Positions 33,197 through 41,756 of a stretch of 64,000 bases of DNA are shown here, in pieces. Position 1 is the first letter of the stretch, and every line of letters begins with the position of its first letter. The notes beneath the pieces are model-generated. The model ran no database searches, was not told the origin of the DNA, and saw only the letters and a program-made list of their open reading frames with translations. Both the position numbers and the translations under genes were made by a program. The DNA is from Clostridia bacterium (lineage in GTDB: Bacteria; Bacillota; Clostridia; Christensenellales; CAG-138). Location: contig JAFSLH010000005.1 in the NCBI GenBank assembly GCA_017448545.1, positions 163,296-227,295 on the forward strand, in the 5' to 3' direction.

Positions 33197-35329
33197 TTAC
33201 GCGATGCCGTATTCATCCTGAACGAAGTGCTTGGATACCAATTCGCGGATGCGCTGATAGTCCACGTTCGAGATGGCAAGGCTGCACGTCTTGGTTTGAT
33301 AGGAGGACGTAAAGCCGAGTTCGTACAGCAGATTGCCGTTCAGGTCCGATGCGTCCGAAGGAACAAGACCGTACACGGAGACCACTGCGCAATCGGAAAC
33401 GTCGGTCGTCAGTTTTGCATTGGCAAGAATCGAAAGAATCTCATAGTACTCCGGATCGCTGGTTTTGGAGTAGGTGATTTCATCGCCATTCTCAAACGCA
33501 TGCATGTTCCAGGAGGCGATCGAAAACTCACTGCCGATGTCGATCCGAAAATATACGTCGTCTGTTCCCCTGTTCAGGCTGTCAACGATTCCACTCAGCA
33601 TCTTCTGCGCAGTCTCTCCGTTGTTTTCGTTCAGCAATTCCAGATACTTTGCCGTGGCATTCGGCGTCAGATGATTCATATAATAGTAGTTGCGATAGTT
33701 TTTTGCCCCGTAGCAGCCGTCCACGCAAACAATCAGATCGAAGCGCAGCGCCTTCCCGATCCGTTCAATATTGCTTTCCGGGCACAGGTAAGCGCGTTCT
33801 TCTTCCGATAGCGCCTCATAGTCCGCCTTCAGAAGCTTTCCGACTTCGCGCGCCTGCTCGTTGCTGAGTCCGTTTGCGTAGAAGTACAGATTTCCTTTCG
33901 GATACGCCAGGGACAGCGCGGAAAACGTCTCATTTTGATCAGCAATCCCGCACAGCGAAAGCCACTCTTTTTCGGTGAACAAAATGTCCCGCAGTTCCGT
34001 TATGCCGTTCTTCCGAACCAGTCGAACCGTCTGCCGTAAAACGCCGGTTTCTGTCGAAGTCGGATCATCCGTCCGAGCCAGTGCATTGACGACGATCTGA
34101 ATGCCCTCCGGCTCGCGGAACTCTACAGTATCAGCCATAACGTCGGAATACGTTTCCTTGCTGTAATACAACCGATAATTATCTTCTGCATCCCAAATGA
34201 TGTTGGTCTGCAGGCGATAGCCGCGCAGATCGGACACCTCGATTGTTTTTGCCTTCATTCCGTCGGTAATCCAGGTCGGCACGAAGAAATACAGGGCTGC
34301 AACGCCAATGCAGATTGGGAAGAACAGCATGGAAAACGCCATCTTTTTCGCCTTTTTCGTCGTAATCAATTCATACAGCGTATGAATCGCGAACGAAAGA
34401 ATGACCAGAACGACGATGACCGTCCATTTATAATCTTGTTCATTGAATTTCCACATCAGCGCAGCAACGAGAAGAAGCGGAACCGCGAATGCGGTGCGGG
34501 TCGCAAAATGGAAGATGCGATTCTTCATCGAAACGCCGGCCAGTTCGCTTTCACGCCGTACAAACGTGACGCCGCCGAGCGCCAGCATAAGAACACCGTA
34601 GAGCAGCGAATAAAGCATGGACCAGATGTTTGCAAAATCCGTTGTATACAGTTCTTCGCCGTACAACCGACCGAAAAGCGAAACAATCGACATATACGGC
34701 GTCGCAAGCTGGTTGTAATCCGGATTGAACCAGGGTGAGAGCGTAAAAACATGTATCGACGACGGCGCGTCAGCCTGCAAAAACAGTGCAAACGCCAGCA
34801 GAAACAAACGCGGCAAAAACGTCACGACCAACGTTGCAAAGAGGCTTGCAAACCACGTTCCGCAAAGCGCGTTTGCAAAAGAGGCAATCGCCATCATCTG
34901 CAGTGCAGCAATCAACGCGTGAACGTAAATGCAGAGATACTGCACATAGTTGAACGGCGTTTGGAATGCCAGATGCAGAACCGTTTGCATCAACGCGCAG
35001 GCCGTCAGGCCGATCGCAAGCCAGATATAGATTGCAAGACTCGTTGCGCCGTACATGGCTGAACGTTTGATCGGAAGCGCATGATAAAAGTCGCTCGTGC
35101 GACGGCGATTCAACCATCCGTATGACGAGAACGTCAGCACGATGCCCGCGATATACACGAACAGCATCAATCCGGCGGAAAGCTCTGTCGCATCCGGTAT
35201 GCCGTCCGCGCCCAGTTCCAAGATAAAAGCCGATGCGGAAGCCAGGGCCATAACCGCTGCGCCGATGATGCCGGCGGTGCGAATCTGGCGAAAACGCTCA
35301 ATGAAATAACCGCGATGGAACAGTTTCAT
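33197..35329 (-). CDS. ABC-2-type transporter permease with large C-terminal soluble domain
   Basis: 710 residues. The first ~360 contain about nine hydrophobic helices, including one at about 18-38 and a long set between 50 and 355. Residues ~360-710 form a hydrophilic domain that would face outside. The N-terminal FLILPIKRS-like element (FYHALPIKRSAMYGA) is the coupling segment seen in Clostridial ABC-2 permeases of the GntR-associated class. It pairs with the ATPase gene 2 nt upstream. The cargo is unknown. Confidence 0.82.
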   Translation of the reverse strand: MKLFHRGYFIERFRQIRTAGIIGAAVMALASASAFILELGADGIPDATELSAGLMLFVYIAGIVLTFSSYGWLNRRRTSDFYHALPIKRSAMYGATSLAIYIWLAIGLTACALMQTVLHLAFQTPFNYVQYLCIYVHALIAALQMMAIASFANALCGTWFASLFATLVVTFLPRLFLLAFALFLQADAPSSIHVFTLSPWFNPDYNQLATPYMSIVSLFGRLYGEELYTTDFANIWSMLYSLLYGVLMLALGGVTFVRRESELAGVSMKNRIFHFATRTAFAVPLLLVAALMWKFNEQDYKWTVIVVLVILSFAIHTLYELITTKKAKKMAFSMLFFPICIGVAALYFFVPTWITDGMKAKTIEVSDLRGYRLQTNIIWDAEDNYRLYYSKETYSDVMADTVEFREPEGIQIVVNALARTDDPTSTETGVLRQTVRLVRKNGITELRDILFTEKEWLSLCGIADQNETFSALSLAYPKGNLYFYANGLSNEQAREVGKLLKADYEALSEEERAYLCPESNIERIGKALRFDLIVCVDGCYGAKNYRNYYYMNHLTPNATAKYLELLNENNGETAQKMLSGIVDSLNRGTDDVYFRIDIGSEFSIASWNMHAFENGDEITYSKTSDPEYYEILSILANAKLTTDVSDCAVVSVYGLVPSDASDLNGNLLYELGFTSSYQTKTCSLAISNVDYQRIRELVSKHFVQDEYGIA

Positions 35330-35331
35330 AA

Positions 35332-36243
35332 TTACTGCACCTCCTGTTTCAAAACATCGGCAAACGCATAGCCGAGCGCGTCCATCTCATAAACAAAGAC
35401 CTCTTCCAAAGAAAGCGGCAGCATTTCAAACAGCACCGGTTCCATTGCCCGGATCTTTTGCTCCGTTTCGGCGCGATCGCCGCGAACGATCATCGAAGCG
35501 ACGCTGCCGTGTTTGCTGAACGAGCGCAATTCAATTCCGTCGAAACGGCTGCGATCAAATTCGTCCGAAAACGCAACCTGGACCTTGAAAAGACTCGTCT
35601 TCAGATTGCCGATCTCGCTTTCGAAGATAATACCGCCCTTATGAAGCAGCGCAAGCTGATCGCAGGTATCTTCGAGCTCTCGCAGAGAATGGCTTGCAAT
35701 CACGACGGTCGCGTTCCGCTCCCGCACGTCTGCAATCAACAGGTCCTTCAAAAGGTTGCGCATGACGGGATCGAGTCCGTCGAAGGTTTCGTCGAACAGG
35801 ATGTATTCCGAATTGCAGGAAAGCGCAAGAATCGTTGCCGCCTGCCGCCGCATGCCCTTGGAGAACGTGCCGATGTTCGCTTTCGGGTTCAGACGGAACA
35901 ACTCGGTCAGCTTGTGGAATTTCTCGTACGAAAACCGGTCGTACAAAGCAGAATACAGCTTCGCCATGCGAAGAAGATTCGAACGGGACAGGAAAAACAG
36001 CTCGTCCGGAATAAAAACCAAACGGTTCTTTGCGGCCGGGTTGTCAAATACATTCTGTCCGTCAATCTCCACCGAACCGCTTTCCGGCCGATAAATGCCC
36101 GTGATCAATCGAAGCAGCGTAGACTTGCCGGCGCCGTTCGATCCGACAAGTCCGTAAATACATCCTTCCGGGATCTTACAGCTGATGTTGTTCAATGCAA
36201 CGAAGCGATCAAATTTCTTCGTCAGGTTGGTTACCGTGATCAA
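35332..36243 (-). CDS. ABC transporter ATP-binding protein
   Basis: 303 residues starting at TTG 36243, which has a strong GGAGGT 7 nt upstream; an earlier TTG lacks one. Walker A is GSNGAGKST (about 36-44). The signature region is GTFSKGMRRQA rather than the standard LSGGQ, as is common in this exporter class. Walker B is EYILFDETFDGLD, and the switch His is in ASHSLRE. A C-terminal extension of about 90 residues follows. It energises the adjacent 710-aa permease. Upstream after 22 nt is the TraX-like gene. Confidence 0.92.
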   Translation of the reverse strand: MITVTNLTKKFDRFVALNNISCKIPEGCIYGLVGSNGAGKSTLLRLITGIYRPESGSVEIDGQNVFDNPAAKNRLVFIPDELFFLSRSNLLRMAKLYSALYDRFSYEKFHKLTELFRLNPKANIGTFSKGMRRQAATILALSCNSEYILFDETFDGLDPVMRNLLKDLLIADVRERNATVVIASHSLRELEDTCDQLALLHKGGIIFESEIGNLKTSLFKVQVAFSDEFDRSRFDGIELRSFSKHGSVASMIVRGDRAETEQKIRAMEPVLFEMLPLSLEEVFVYEMDALGYAFADVLKQEVQ

Positions 36244-36265
36244 ACTTCTCACCTCCGAATATCGA

Positions 36266-36988
36266 TCAGATTCCAATCAGTTTTGTTTTCATATAGTACA
36301 GAATCAATATGTGAACGGGATAAAAGGCATAGAACGCATACTTTAGAACAGGGCCTTTCAGATATCCGCGCTTTCCGTTATAGAACGCAATCGGCACAAA
36401 AGCCAGTCCCGCCTGCCATCTGCTGCCCAATAATCCGGCGCCGACAATTGCGCGCGGCAGCGGATAGTCCCGCAAGAAGTAAAGCATCATGATGAAGCTG
36501 AAACCCGACGCGCCATAATCCAGTCGTCCGAACGAAGCGATAAGAAACAGCCCTAAAAGAGCAGCCGCCTGCAGCGGTAAACGATCGCGCCAGCGATCAA
36601 ACAAGATCATGCCGGACAATCCGAGAAACAGTGTGAAAAATACGTTTTGCGCAGAAGGATACCAAACAGTTCCCTTCATCATCAGGTTGTACGGAATTTC
36701 CGAGACAAGCGCGAAAACGAAAAGCCGGATTGCATAGCGAATTCGGTTCCCGGTATGCAGAAACCCTTCAACCAAAAGAAAACAGTAAACCGGGAAAGCA
36801 ATGCGCCCGACCAACCGCAAGATCATATAAACGGAGATCGAATGACGGAACAAGGTAAACAACCGGACGGGGTTCTGTGTAAACAGTACAAATCCGGCAT
36901 GATCCGCCAGCATAGCAAGCGCGGCGATCGTTTTCAATCCGCTGCCGCTCAGGAAACGATACCGTTCCGGAATCAACCGCTCGCGCAT
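36266..36988 (-). CDS. TraX-family membrane protein
   Basis: 240 residues from the ATG at 36988 (GGAGGGGG upstream). About seven transmembrane helices; typical blocks are LKTIAALAMLADH, GRIAFPVYCFLLVEGF and the C-terminal FYPVHILILY. TraX acetylates F pilin in Enterobacteria; chromosomal relatives belong to the same membrane acyltransferase-like family with unknown substrates. It is the first gene of an operon with the ABC exporter and DUF1294, so it may modify an exported molecule or the cell surface (inference). Confidence 0.85.
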   Translation of the reverse strand: MRERLIPERYRFLSGSGLKTIAALAMLADHAGFVLFTQNPVRLFTLFRHSISVYMILRLVGRIAFPVYCFLLVEGFLHTGNRIRYAIRLFVFALVSEIPYNLMMKGTVWYPSAQNVFFTLFLGLSGMILFDRWRDRLPLQAAALLGLFLIASFGRLDYGASGFSFIMMLYFLRDYPLPRAIVGAGLLGSRWQAGLAFVPIAFYNGKRGYLKGPVLKYAFYAFYPVHILILYYMKTKLIGI

Positions 36989-37012
36989 ATAAACACCCCC
37001 TCCTATTCGAAA

Positions 37013-37041
37013 AGTATAGTCGATGTAATGTGACTTTTCAA
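37013..37041 (-). promoter_or_regulatory. Promoter of the traX-ABC operon
   Basis: On the minus strand TTGAAA (37036-37041), 17 nt and TATACT (37013-37018) lie 24 nt before the ATG. The rest of the gap to 37176 is AT-rich without further recognised signals. Confidence 0.65.
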
Positions 37042-37176
37042 GCAAGAGCGGGCATAAGTTACAATTTTGTTGCAATTTTTATCGAAAATCGAAATCAAAT
37101 ATATAATGAATTATAGATTGTGATATCTGTTTCATATAGGTTTGGGTTATTTTAGGACCATACAGAATCAAACGTT

Positions 37177-37506
37177 TTATTCCTTTTCTCGCTGCAGGGA
37201 ACGCGCAGGGTCGAATCCTTCCGGATAGCGGCGTTTCAGTTTTTCGATGTTTTGTTCCAATACGGTTTCCAGATCATATCCGATTGCAGCAGCTGTTTCG
37301 GCAAGATACCATGCAATATCGCCGAGTTCGTTTGCAAGCTGCGCCTTATCCAGCGGATGCCCCTGTGCCAGATGCTTTTTCACAAGGTCTATCGCTTCGC
37401 CTGATTCGCCGCAAAGTCCCATTACGCCGTTGATCAGCACGTCCTTTTGACCCAAATTCGGATTCAGCGTGCGTAAAGCCGCTTCCTGGTATTCGTGCAC
37501 CGTCAT
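37177..37506 (-). CDS. MazG-like nucleotide pyrophosphohydrolase
   Basis: 109 residues of the all-alpha NTP pyrophosphatase superfamily. The metal-binding Glu/Asp set is visible in GLCGESGEAIDLVKK (about 30-44) and ANELGDIAWYLAETA (about 58-72). Such proteins hydrolyse non-canonical NTPs to NMP and pyrophosphate. GGAAGGGGAG lies before the ATG. It follows the gap terminator on the same strand, so it depends on read-through or an unseen promoter. Confidence 0.9.
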   Translation of the reverse strand: MTVHEYQEAALRTLNPNLGQKDVLINGVMGLCGESGEAIDLVKKHLAQGHPLDKAQLANELGDIAWYLAETAAAIGYDLETVLEQNIEKLKRRYPEGFDPARSLQREKE

Positions 37507-37541
37507 GGCAGTCTCCCCTTCCTGATCTCATTCTTGCCAAC

Positions 37542-37571
37542 GAAACAGAGCCGCCTCCGAAGAGACGGCTC
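37542..37571 (-). terminator. Terminator of gap
   Basis: On the minus strand a 10-bp stem with one G-U pair (37562-37571 with 37548-37557) and a stable UUCG loop is followed by TGTTTC, 14 nt after the gap stop. Confidence 0.75.
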
Positions 37572-37585
37572 CGACGTTCTGTTTC

Positions 37586-38653
37586 TCAGAGTTCCGCGAA
37601 GTACTTAATGGTGCGGACCATCTGTGAGGTGTAGGAGTTCTCGTTGTCATACCAGGACACGACCTGCACCTGATAGGTATCCTCGTCGATCTTGGAAACC
37701 ATGGTCTGGTTCGCATCGAACAGGGAGCCATAGGTCATGCCGATGATGTCGCTGGAAACGAGCTTCTCGGTCGTGTAACCGAAGGACTCGGAAGCCTGTT
37801 CCTTCATCGCGGCGTTGACGGCGTCCTTGGTGACGTCCTTGCCCTTAACGACTGCAACCAGGATCGTGGTGGAGCCGGTGGGAACCGGAACGCGCTGTGC
37901 GGAACCGATCAGCTTGCCGTTCAGCTCGGGGATAACGAGGCCGATTGCCTTCGCTGCGCCGGTGCTGTTCGGAACGATGTTCGCTGCGCCTGCGCGAGCA
38001 CGCTGCAGGTCGCCCTTGCGATGCGGGCCGTCAAGGATCATCTGATCGCCGGTGTATGCATGAACGGTGGTCATGATACCGGAAACGATCGGGAACTTGT
38101 CATTCAGAGCCTTGGTCATCGGCGCGAGGCAGTTCGTGGTGCAGCTCGCAGCGGAGATGATCTTGTCTTCCTTGGTCAGGACGTTGTTGTTAACGTTGTA
38201 AACGATGGTCGGCAGATCGTTGCCCGCGGGCGCGGAAATAACGACCTTCTTTGCGCCTGCATCGATATGCGCCTGGGACTTCGCCTTGCTGGTATAGAAG
38301 CCGGTGCACTCGAGAACGACGTCAACATCCAGCTTGCCCCAGGGCAGGTTCTGCGCCTTCGGCTCGGCATAGATGGTGATCTCTTTTCCGTCGACGGTGA
38401 TGGAGCCGGGGACCTTCACGGTCTTGCCATCTTCTTCGAAAACGGGTTCCTTGGACGAAACAGTGTGCAGATTCTCGCCGATTACGCCGCAGTAACCTTT
38501 TTGAGCGGTGTCATACTTGAGCAGATGCGCAAGCATCGCCGGGCTGGTCAGGTCGTTGATTGCAACGACTTCATAGCCCTTCGCGCCGAACATCTGACGG
38601 AATGCAAGACGACCGATGCGGCCAAAACCATTGATTGCAACTTTGATAGACAT
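37586..38653 (-). CDS. gap: Glyceraldehyde-3-phosphate dehydrogenase (type I)
   Basis: 355 residues, slightly longer than the usual ~335. The NAD-binding N-terminus is [14 protein letters not shown], the catalytic block is [12 protein letters not shown] with the active-site Cys, and RVPVPTGS and [13 protein letters not shown] complete the family signature. It oxidises glyceraldehyde-3-phosphate to 1,3-bisphosphoglycerate in glycolysis. AAGGAGG lies before the ATG. Codon use and a dedicated terminator fit a highly expressed single gene. A likely promoter (TTGCTT-17-TAGTAT) lies just upstream but overlaps a small hairpin, so it is not certain. Confidence 0.97.
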   Translation of the reverse strand: MSIKVAINGFGRIGRLAFRQMFGAKGYEVVAINDLTSPAMLAHLLKYDTAQKGYCGVIGENLHTVSSKEPVFEEDGKTVKVPGSITVDGKEITIYAEPKAQNLPWGKLDVDVVLECTGFYTSKAKSQAHIDAGAKKVVISAPAGNDLPTIVYNVNNNVLTKEDKIISAASCTTNCLAPMTKALNDKFPIVSGIMTTVHAYTGDQMILDGPHRKGDLQRARAGAANIVPNSTGAAKAIGLVIPELNGKLIGSAQRVPVPTGSTTILVAVVKGKDVTKDAVNAAMKEQASESFGYTTEKLVSSDIIGMTYGSLFDANQTMVSKIDEDTYQVQVVSWYDNENSYTSQMVRTIKYFAEL

Positions 38654-38728
38654 GGCAAAAAGCCTCCTTCATAAGATTCATCAATATACTACTATAAACT
38701 TGCTAAAAAAGCAAGTATTTCTTTTCCC

Positions 38729-39235
38729 TTACAGCCAAATATTGATTACACCGTCGTGCGTTCCTTTTTCGGAATCCAGAACGCGCTCCATGGTGATTTT
38801 CTGCTCCATGAGGCCCATTGCGCGGTAAAACACGAGCGCGCCGGGATTCAGCGTCCAAACGTTCAGCGTAACGTTGTGACAACGCATTTCGCGCGCAAAC
38901 GCCTCACAATGCGCATAAAGCGCACGGCCGATTCCTTTCCCCCTTGCCGTCTCATCCACGCAAATATCGTCGATATAGAGCGTTACACGGTCGCACAGCA
39001 GCCGATCGTTTGTAACGCGCTCCACTTTGCAAAACGCATGACCGAGCACCGCTCCGTTTTCTTCGGATACAAACACCGGCGTATCCTCGCTGCGCAGTAT
39101 CTCGGCAAGCTGCGATTCGCCGTACTTTGTCCCTCTTCGAAACAGGTCGGGGCGACCTTCGTGATGCACGCGATTCACCTGATCCAACAGGTGCATCAGC
39201 GACGGGATATCGCGTTCTTCCGCTCTGCGTATCAT
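38729..39235 (-). CDS. GNAT family N-acetyltransferase
   Basis: 168 residues from the ATG at 39235 (GAGGAGA upstream). The fold is complete: MIRRAEERDIPSL at the start, FVSEENGAVLGHAFC, IDDICVDETARGKGIGRALY (acetyl-CoA loop GKGIG) and ALVFYRAMGLMEQKITME. Close to RimI/YhbS-type acetyltransferases; substrate unknown. It stands alone between gap and the Myb-like gene. Confidence 0.9.
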   Translation of the reverse strand: MIRRAEERDIPSLMHLLDQVNRVHHEGRPDLFRRGTKYGESQLAEILRSEDTPVFVSEENGAVLGHAFCKVERVTNDRLLCDRVTLYIDDICVDETARGKGIGRALYAHCEAFAREMRCHNVTLNVWTLNPGALVFYRAMGLMEQKITMERVLDSEKGTHDGVINIWL

Positions 39236-39311
39236 AGCGTTTCTCCTCTTGCTTGTTTCTCGTATTATACCGAATCGCAAAGCCCTTTGCAAGCGTTCTC
39301 CCGACAGCTAA

Positions 39312-39336
39312 CAAAAGGACCGACGGCAGCCGGTCC
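39312..39336 (-). terminator. Terminator of the Myb-like gene
   Basis: On the minus strand GGACCG (39331-39336), an 8-nt loop and CGGTCC (39317-39322) are followed by TTTTG, 10 nt after the stop. Confidence 0.65.
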
Positions 39337-39346
39337 GGAGATTTGT

Positions 39347-39907
39347 TCAGGATTGCATGGATTTGGTTTCTCCGCAGGACAGTGCGACAAGATCGTCGTA
39401 CAGCGCGTCGAGCAAGCGTCGGATCGCAGCCATCGGAAGCGTTGCTTTGCGCGGTCTGCCGACGTGCGGGCTCGGCTCCTCACGGAACGGATCGGGCACC
39501 TGATATCCTTCGCGGAGCAGCGATTCCCGAATCGCGCGCACGCGATCGGGTGTCGAGCGCAGCATTGCGCGATACTTGTTCTGATACCGCAGCATCCGCC
39601 GCGTATCCCCTTCCGCAAGCCGAAGCGTGCAGGCGCGCACCGACTCCCCTTTCTCTTTCGCGAGCAGCACCGATCGCACCAATTCGTCGCTTTCTCGTTC
39701 CGTAAACGGCACGAACTGCGGCGGCGCCGCCGCGTCTTTCAGCGCCGTATAATACCGGTTTCGAACGCTGTTCGGCATACGGTTCGTCTGTTCTGCGACC
39801 GATTGAAACGCCGATTGCATAGAAGCGCCGGACGCTTTGGCTTCCCTTGCCTTTTTAAGCAGAAGCGCGTCTTCCTCTGCGCTCCATCCGAAATGGGTTT
39901 GCTTCAT
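39347..39907 (-). CDS. Myb/SANT-like DNA-binding protein (RsfA-like)
   Basis: 186 residues from the ATG at 39907 (GGAGG upstream). Two Myb-like units are visible. The first is WSAEEDALLLKKARE then AFQSVAEQTNRMPNSVRNRYY (about 7-53), and the second FTERESDELVRSVLLA then RLAEGDTRRMLRYQNKYR (about 65-115). The first resembles the RsfA-type domain of a forespore regulator under sigma-F in Bacillus. A role in sporulation gene control is plausible given the spore genes nearby, but the match is partial. A longer frame upstream lacks a ribosome site. Confidence 0.75.
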   Translation of the reverse strand: MKQTHFGWSAEEDALLLKKAREAKASGASMQSAFQSVAEQTNRMPNSVRNRYYTALKDAAAPPQFVPFTERESDELVRSVLLAKEKGESVRACTLRLAEGDTRRMLRYQNKYRAMLRSTPDRVRAIRESLLREGYQVPDPFREEPSPHVGRPRKATLPMAAIRRLLDALYDDLVALSCGETKSMQS

Positions 39908-40021
39908 AGTATCCTCCTGTTCTGTTTTCAATTCCATTCTCTCCGATTCAGATCGGGTATATACCAGTGTATGCCTTTGCCGCCGAAAAAAGAAAAGATT
40001 CGGGCATTCTTCCGAGAATCC

Positions 40022-40051
40022 TTGCTCTTTTGCCCGCATATATGGTATATT
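40022..40051 (+). promoter_or_regulatory. Promoter of the HAD gene
   Basis: TTGCTC (40022-40027), 18 nt and TATATT (40046-40051), 20 nt before the ATG at 40072. Confidence 0.5.
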
Positions 40052-40071
40052 GAACCAAAGGAGAAATTGCT

Positions 40072-40767
40072 ATGCGACGGATAACTGCTTTACTCTGGGA
40101 CATTGACGGAACACTTTTGGACTTTATCGCGGCTGAACGGATCGGCATCCGGAAAACATTTGCCGAATACCGTCTCGGCGAATGCACCGATGAAATGCTC
40201 TCCGATTATGACAGAATCAATGCGAAACACTGGGAAATGCTCGAACGCGGCGAATGCACCAAGCATGAAACGATGACGCACCGGTTTGTCGAGTTTTTTG
40301 CGCTGTACGGCCTGGACGCCGATCCGGAAGCGTTCAACGACACGTATCAACGGCACTTGCCGGAGACGATCGTGTTCTGCCCGCACGCCTGGGAAACGGT
40401 ACAAGCGCTGCGGCGTGAATACCGGCAATTCTGCGTCACAAACGGCAATCTTCCCGTACAGCAGCGGAAGCTGCGGGATTCCGGGCTCGATACGGTATTC
40501 GGGCATTGTTTTATTTCGGATGAGGTCGGCGCCGAAAAGCCGTCGCTCGCATTCTTCAACGTCGTTTTGTCCGCGATCGGCTGTGCGCCGGAAGAAGCGC
40601 TCGTGATCGGAGATTCGCTTTCGAGCGACATCCTCGGCGCCAATCAATCAAACATCCCCTGTGTCTGGTACAACCCGAGCGGGAAGCCCATCAAAGGGGA
40701 TGTGCATGCAGATTATGAAATTCGGGATCTCGGCGAACTGCCGGATTTGCTGAAGCGGATTCAGTAG
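40072..40767 (+). CDS. HAD-superfamily hydrolase (YjjG-like)
   Basis: 231 residues. Motif I is LWDIDGTLLDF (nucleophile Asp about 10), motif II CVTNGN, motif III Lys in VGAEKPSLAFF and motif IV VIGDSLSSDILGA. The helical cap and ending resemble the YjjG group of noncanonical nucleotide 5'-phosphatases, which remove phosphate from dUMP, 5-fluoro-dUMP and similar nucleotides. GGAG is 8 nt before the ATG. It is convergent with the small membrane protein gene. Confidence 0.88.
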   Translation: MRRITALLWDIDGTLLDFIAAERIGIRKTFAEYRLGECTDEMLSDYDRINAKHWEMLERGECTKHETMTHRFVEFFALYGLDADPEAFNDTYQRHLPETIVFCPHAWETVQALRREYRQFCVTNGNLPVQQRKLRDSGLDTVFGHCFISDEVGAEKPSLAFFNVVLSAIGCAPEEALVIGDSLSSDILGANQSNIPCVWYNPSGKPIKGDVHADYEIRDLGELPDLLKRIQ

Positions 40768-40791
40768 GAAAATTTGATGAAAGAACTCCGC

Positions 40792-41085
40792 TCACTTCTT
40801 TGTCTTGGACGGAGTCTTTGGCTTCGGCGCAAACTCGCCCTCAAACGCATACGATGCGAACGAGGGCTTTTTCTGTTTTGACTTTTCCCGGAAATACCGT
40901 GCCGTCAAAAACGACATAACGCCCATCACAGCCGCTATCAAGCCCGCGCCGATGAAGAACATGCGGTTTTCCGCTATGAAAATTAGGCCGATCAGGCTAG
41001 CCACCAGAATGACAGCCATAAACCCGGTCATCACATACAAGCCGATCGCCGCAACCGAACCGTTTCCCTGCTGATTTGTCGCCAT
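40792..41085 (-). CDS. Small membrane protein of unknown function
   Basis: 97 residues with two transmembrane helices (about 15-37 and 42-63) and a basic, Pro/Lys-rich cytoplasmic tail ending KPKTPSKTKK. AGGAG lies before the ATG. No family recognised. It is divergent from spoVT, separated by 121 nt that also contain the sigma-G-like site. Confidence 0.7.
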   Translation of the reverse strand: MATNQQGNGSVAAIGLYVMTGFMAVILVASLIGLIFIAENRMFFIGAGLIAAVMGVMSFLTARYFREKSKQKKPSFASYAFEGEFAPKPKTPSKTKK

Positions 41086-41144
41086 TTTTCCTGCTCCTTT
41101 GCGATCTCAATATAGCATTCTTCCGCGTCGAATGCAATCCTTTT

Positions 41145-41174
41145 GCATATTTTTCGAGAATTCCGCCGAAACTA
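41145..41174 (+). promoter_or_regulatory. Candidate sigma-G promoter of spoVT
   Basis: GCATA (41145-41149), 18 nt and GAAACTA (41168-41174); five of seven -10 positions fit CATNHTA. The layout matches the site before the SASP gene, and spoVT is a known sigma-G gene in Bacillus. Confidence 0.45.
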
Positions 41175-41206
41175 TGCCATATTTCACCAACCGGAAGGAG
41201 CAAATT

Positions 41207-41755
41207 ATGAAAGCTACGGGCATCGTCCGGCGGATTGATGAACTCGGCCGCCTCGTTATTCCGAAAGAAATCCGACGGTCTCTCCACATCCGCGAATCCG
41301 ACTCCATCGAAATCTATACCGATCAGAACGGCGATATCGTTCTGCGTAAATATGCGCGCATGCGCGAACTCGGCGAGTATGCGCCGGCGATCGTGCAGTC
41401 ATTGAGCAGCGTTTTCAACTGCACCGCCGCGCTGACCGATACGGAAACCGTTCTTGCCGCGTACGGCAGCAAGCGAAACCGCATTCAGGAAAGACGGCTT
41501 TCGGAATCGCTGAGTTCCTCCATCCGCAAACGAAAAAGCCTCGTCTTGGATGAGACGAGGCAAGGAGCGATGGAGTTGTTTGCGGAACCGTGCGAACCGT
41601 TTGCCGCCTGCTGCGCCGTTCCGATCGTCGCGGAGGGCGATCCGGTCGGCAGCATCCTGCTCTTTTGGGACGAATCGCGGCCCGGTATCGAGCAGACGGA
41701 ACTGCTGGCGCAAAAGTGGATCGTTACATTTCTCGGCAAACTGCTGGAGCAGTAA
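41207..41755 (+). CDS. spoVT: Stage V sporulation protein T
   Basis: 182 residues from the ATG at 41207 (GGAAGGAG upstream); Bacillus SpoVT has 178. The N-terminal AbrB swapped-hairpin DNA-binding domain is MKATGIVRRIDELGRLVIPK and the following strand (1-50). A GAF-like sensor domain fills 55-180. SpoVT tunes sigma-G-dependent genes in the forespore, including SASP genes. It is preceded by a possible sigma-G promoter and converges closely (1 nt) with the efflux permease. Confidence 0.95.
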   Translation: MKATGIVRRIDELGRLVIPKEIRRSLHIRESDSIEIYTDQNGDIVLRKYARMRELGEYAPAIVQSLSSVFNCTAALTDTETVLAAYGSKRNRIQERRLSESLSSSIRKRKSLVLDETRQGAMELFAEPCEPFAACCAVPIVAEGDPVGSILLFWDESRPGIEQTELLAQKWIVTFLGKLLEQ

Positions 41756-41756
41756 T

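Noticed and set aside
38680-38729. Hairpin ACTTGC/GCAAGT as terminator of the acetyltransferase gene
   Set aside because: Only 6 bp, and it overlaps the likely gap promoter; the evidence does not decide between the two.
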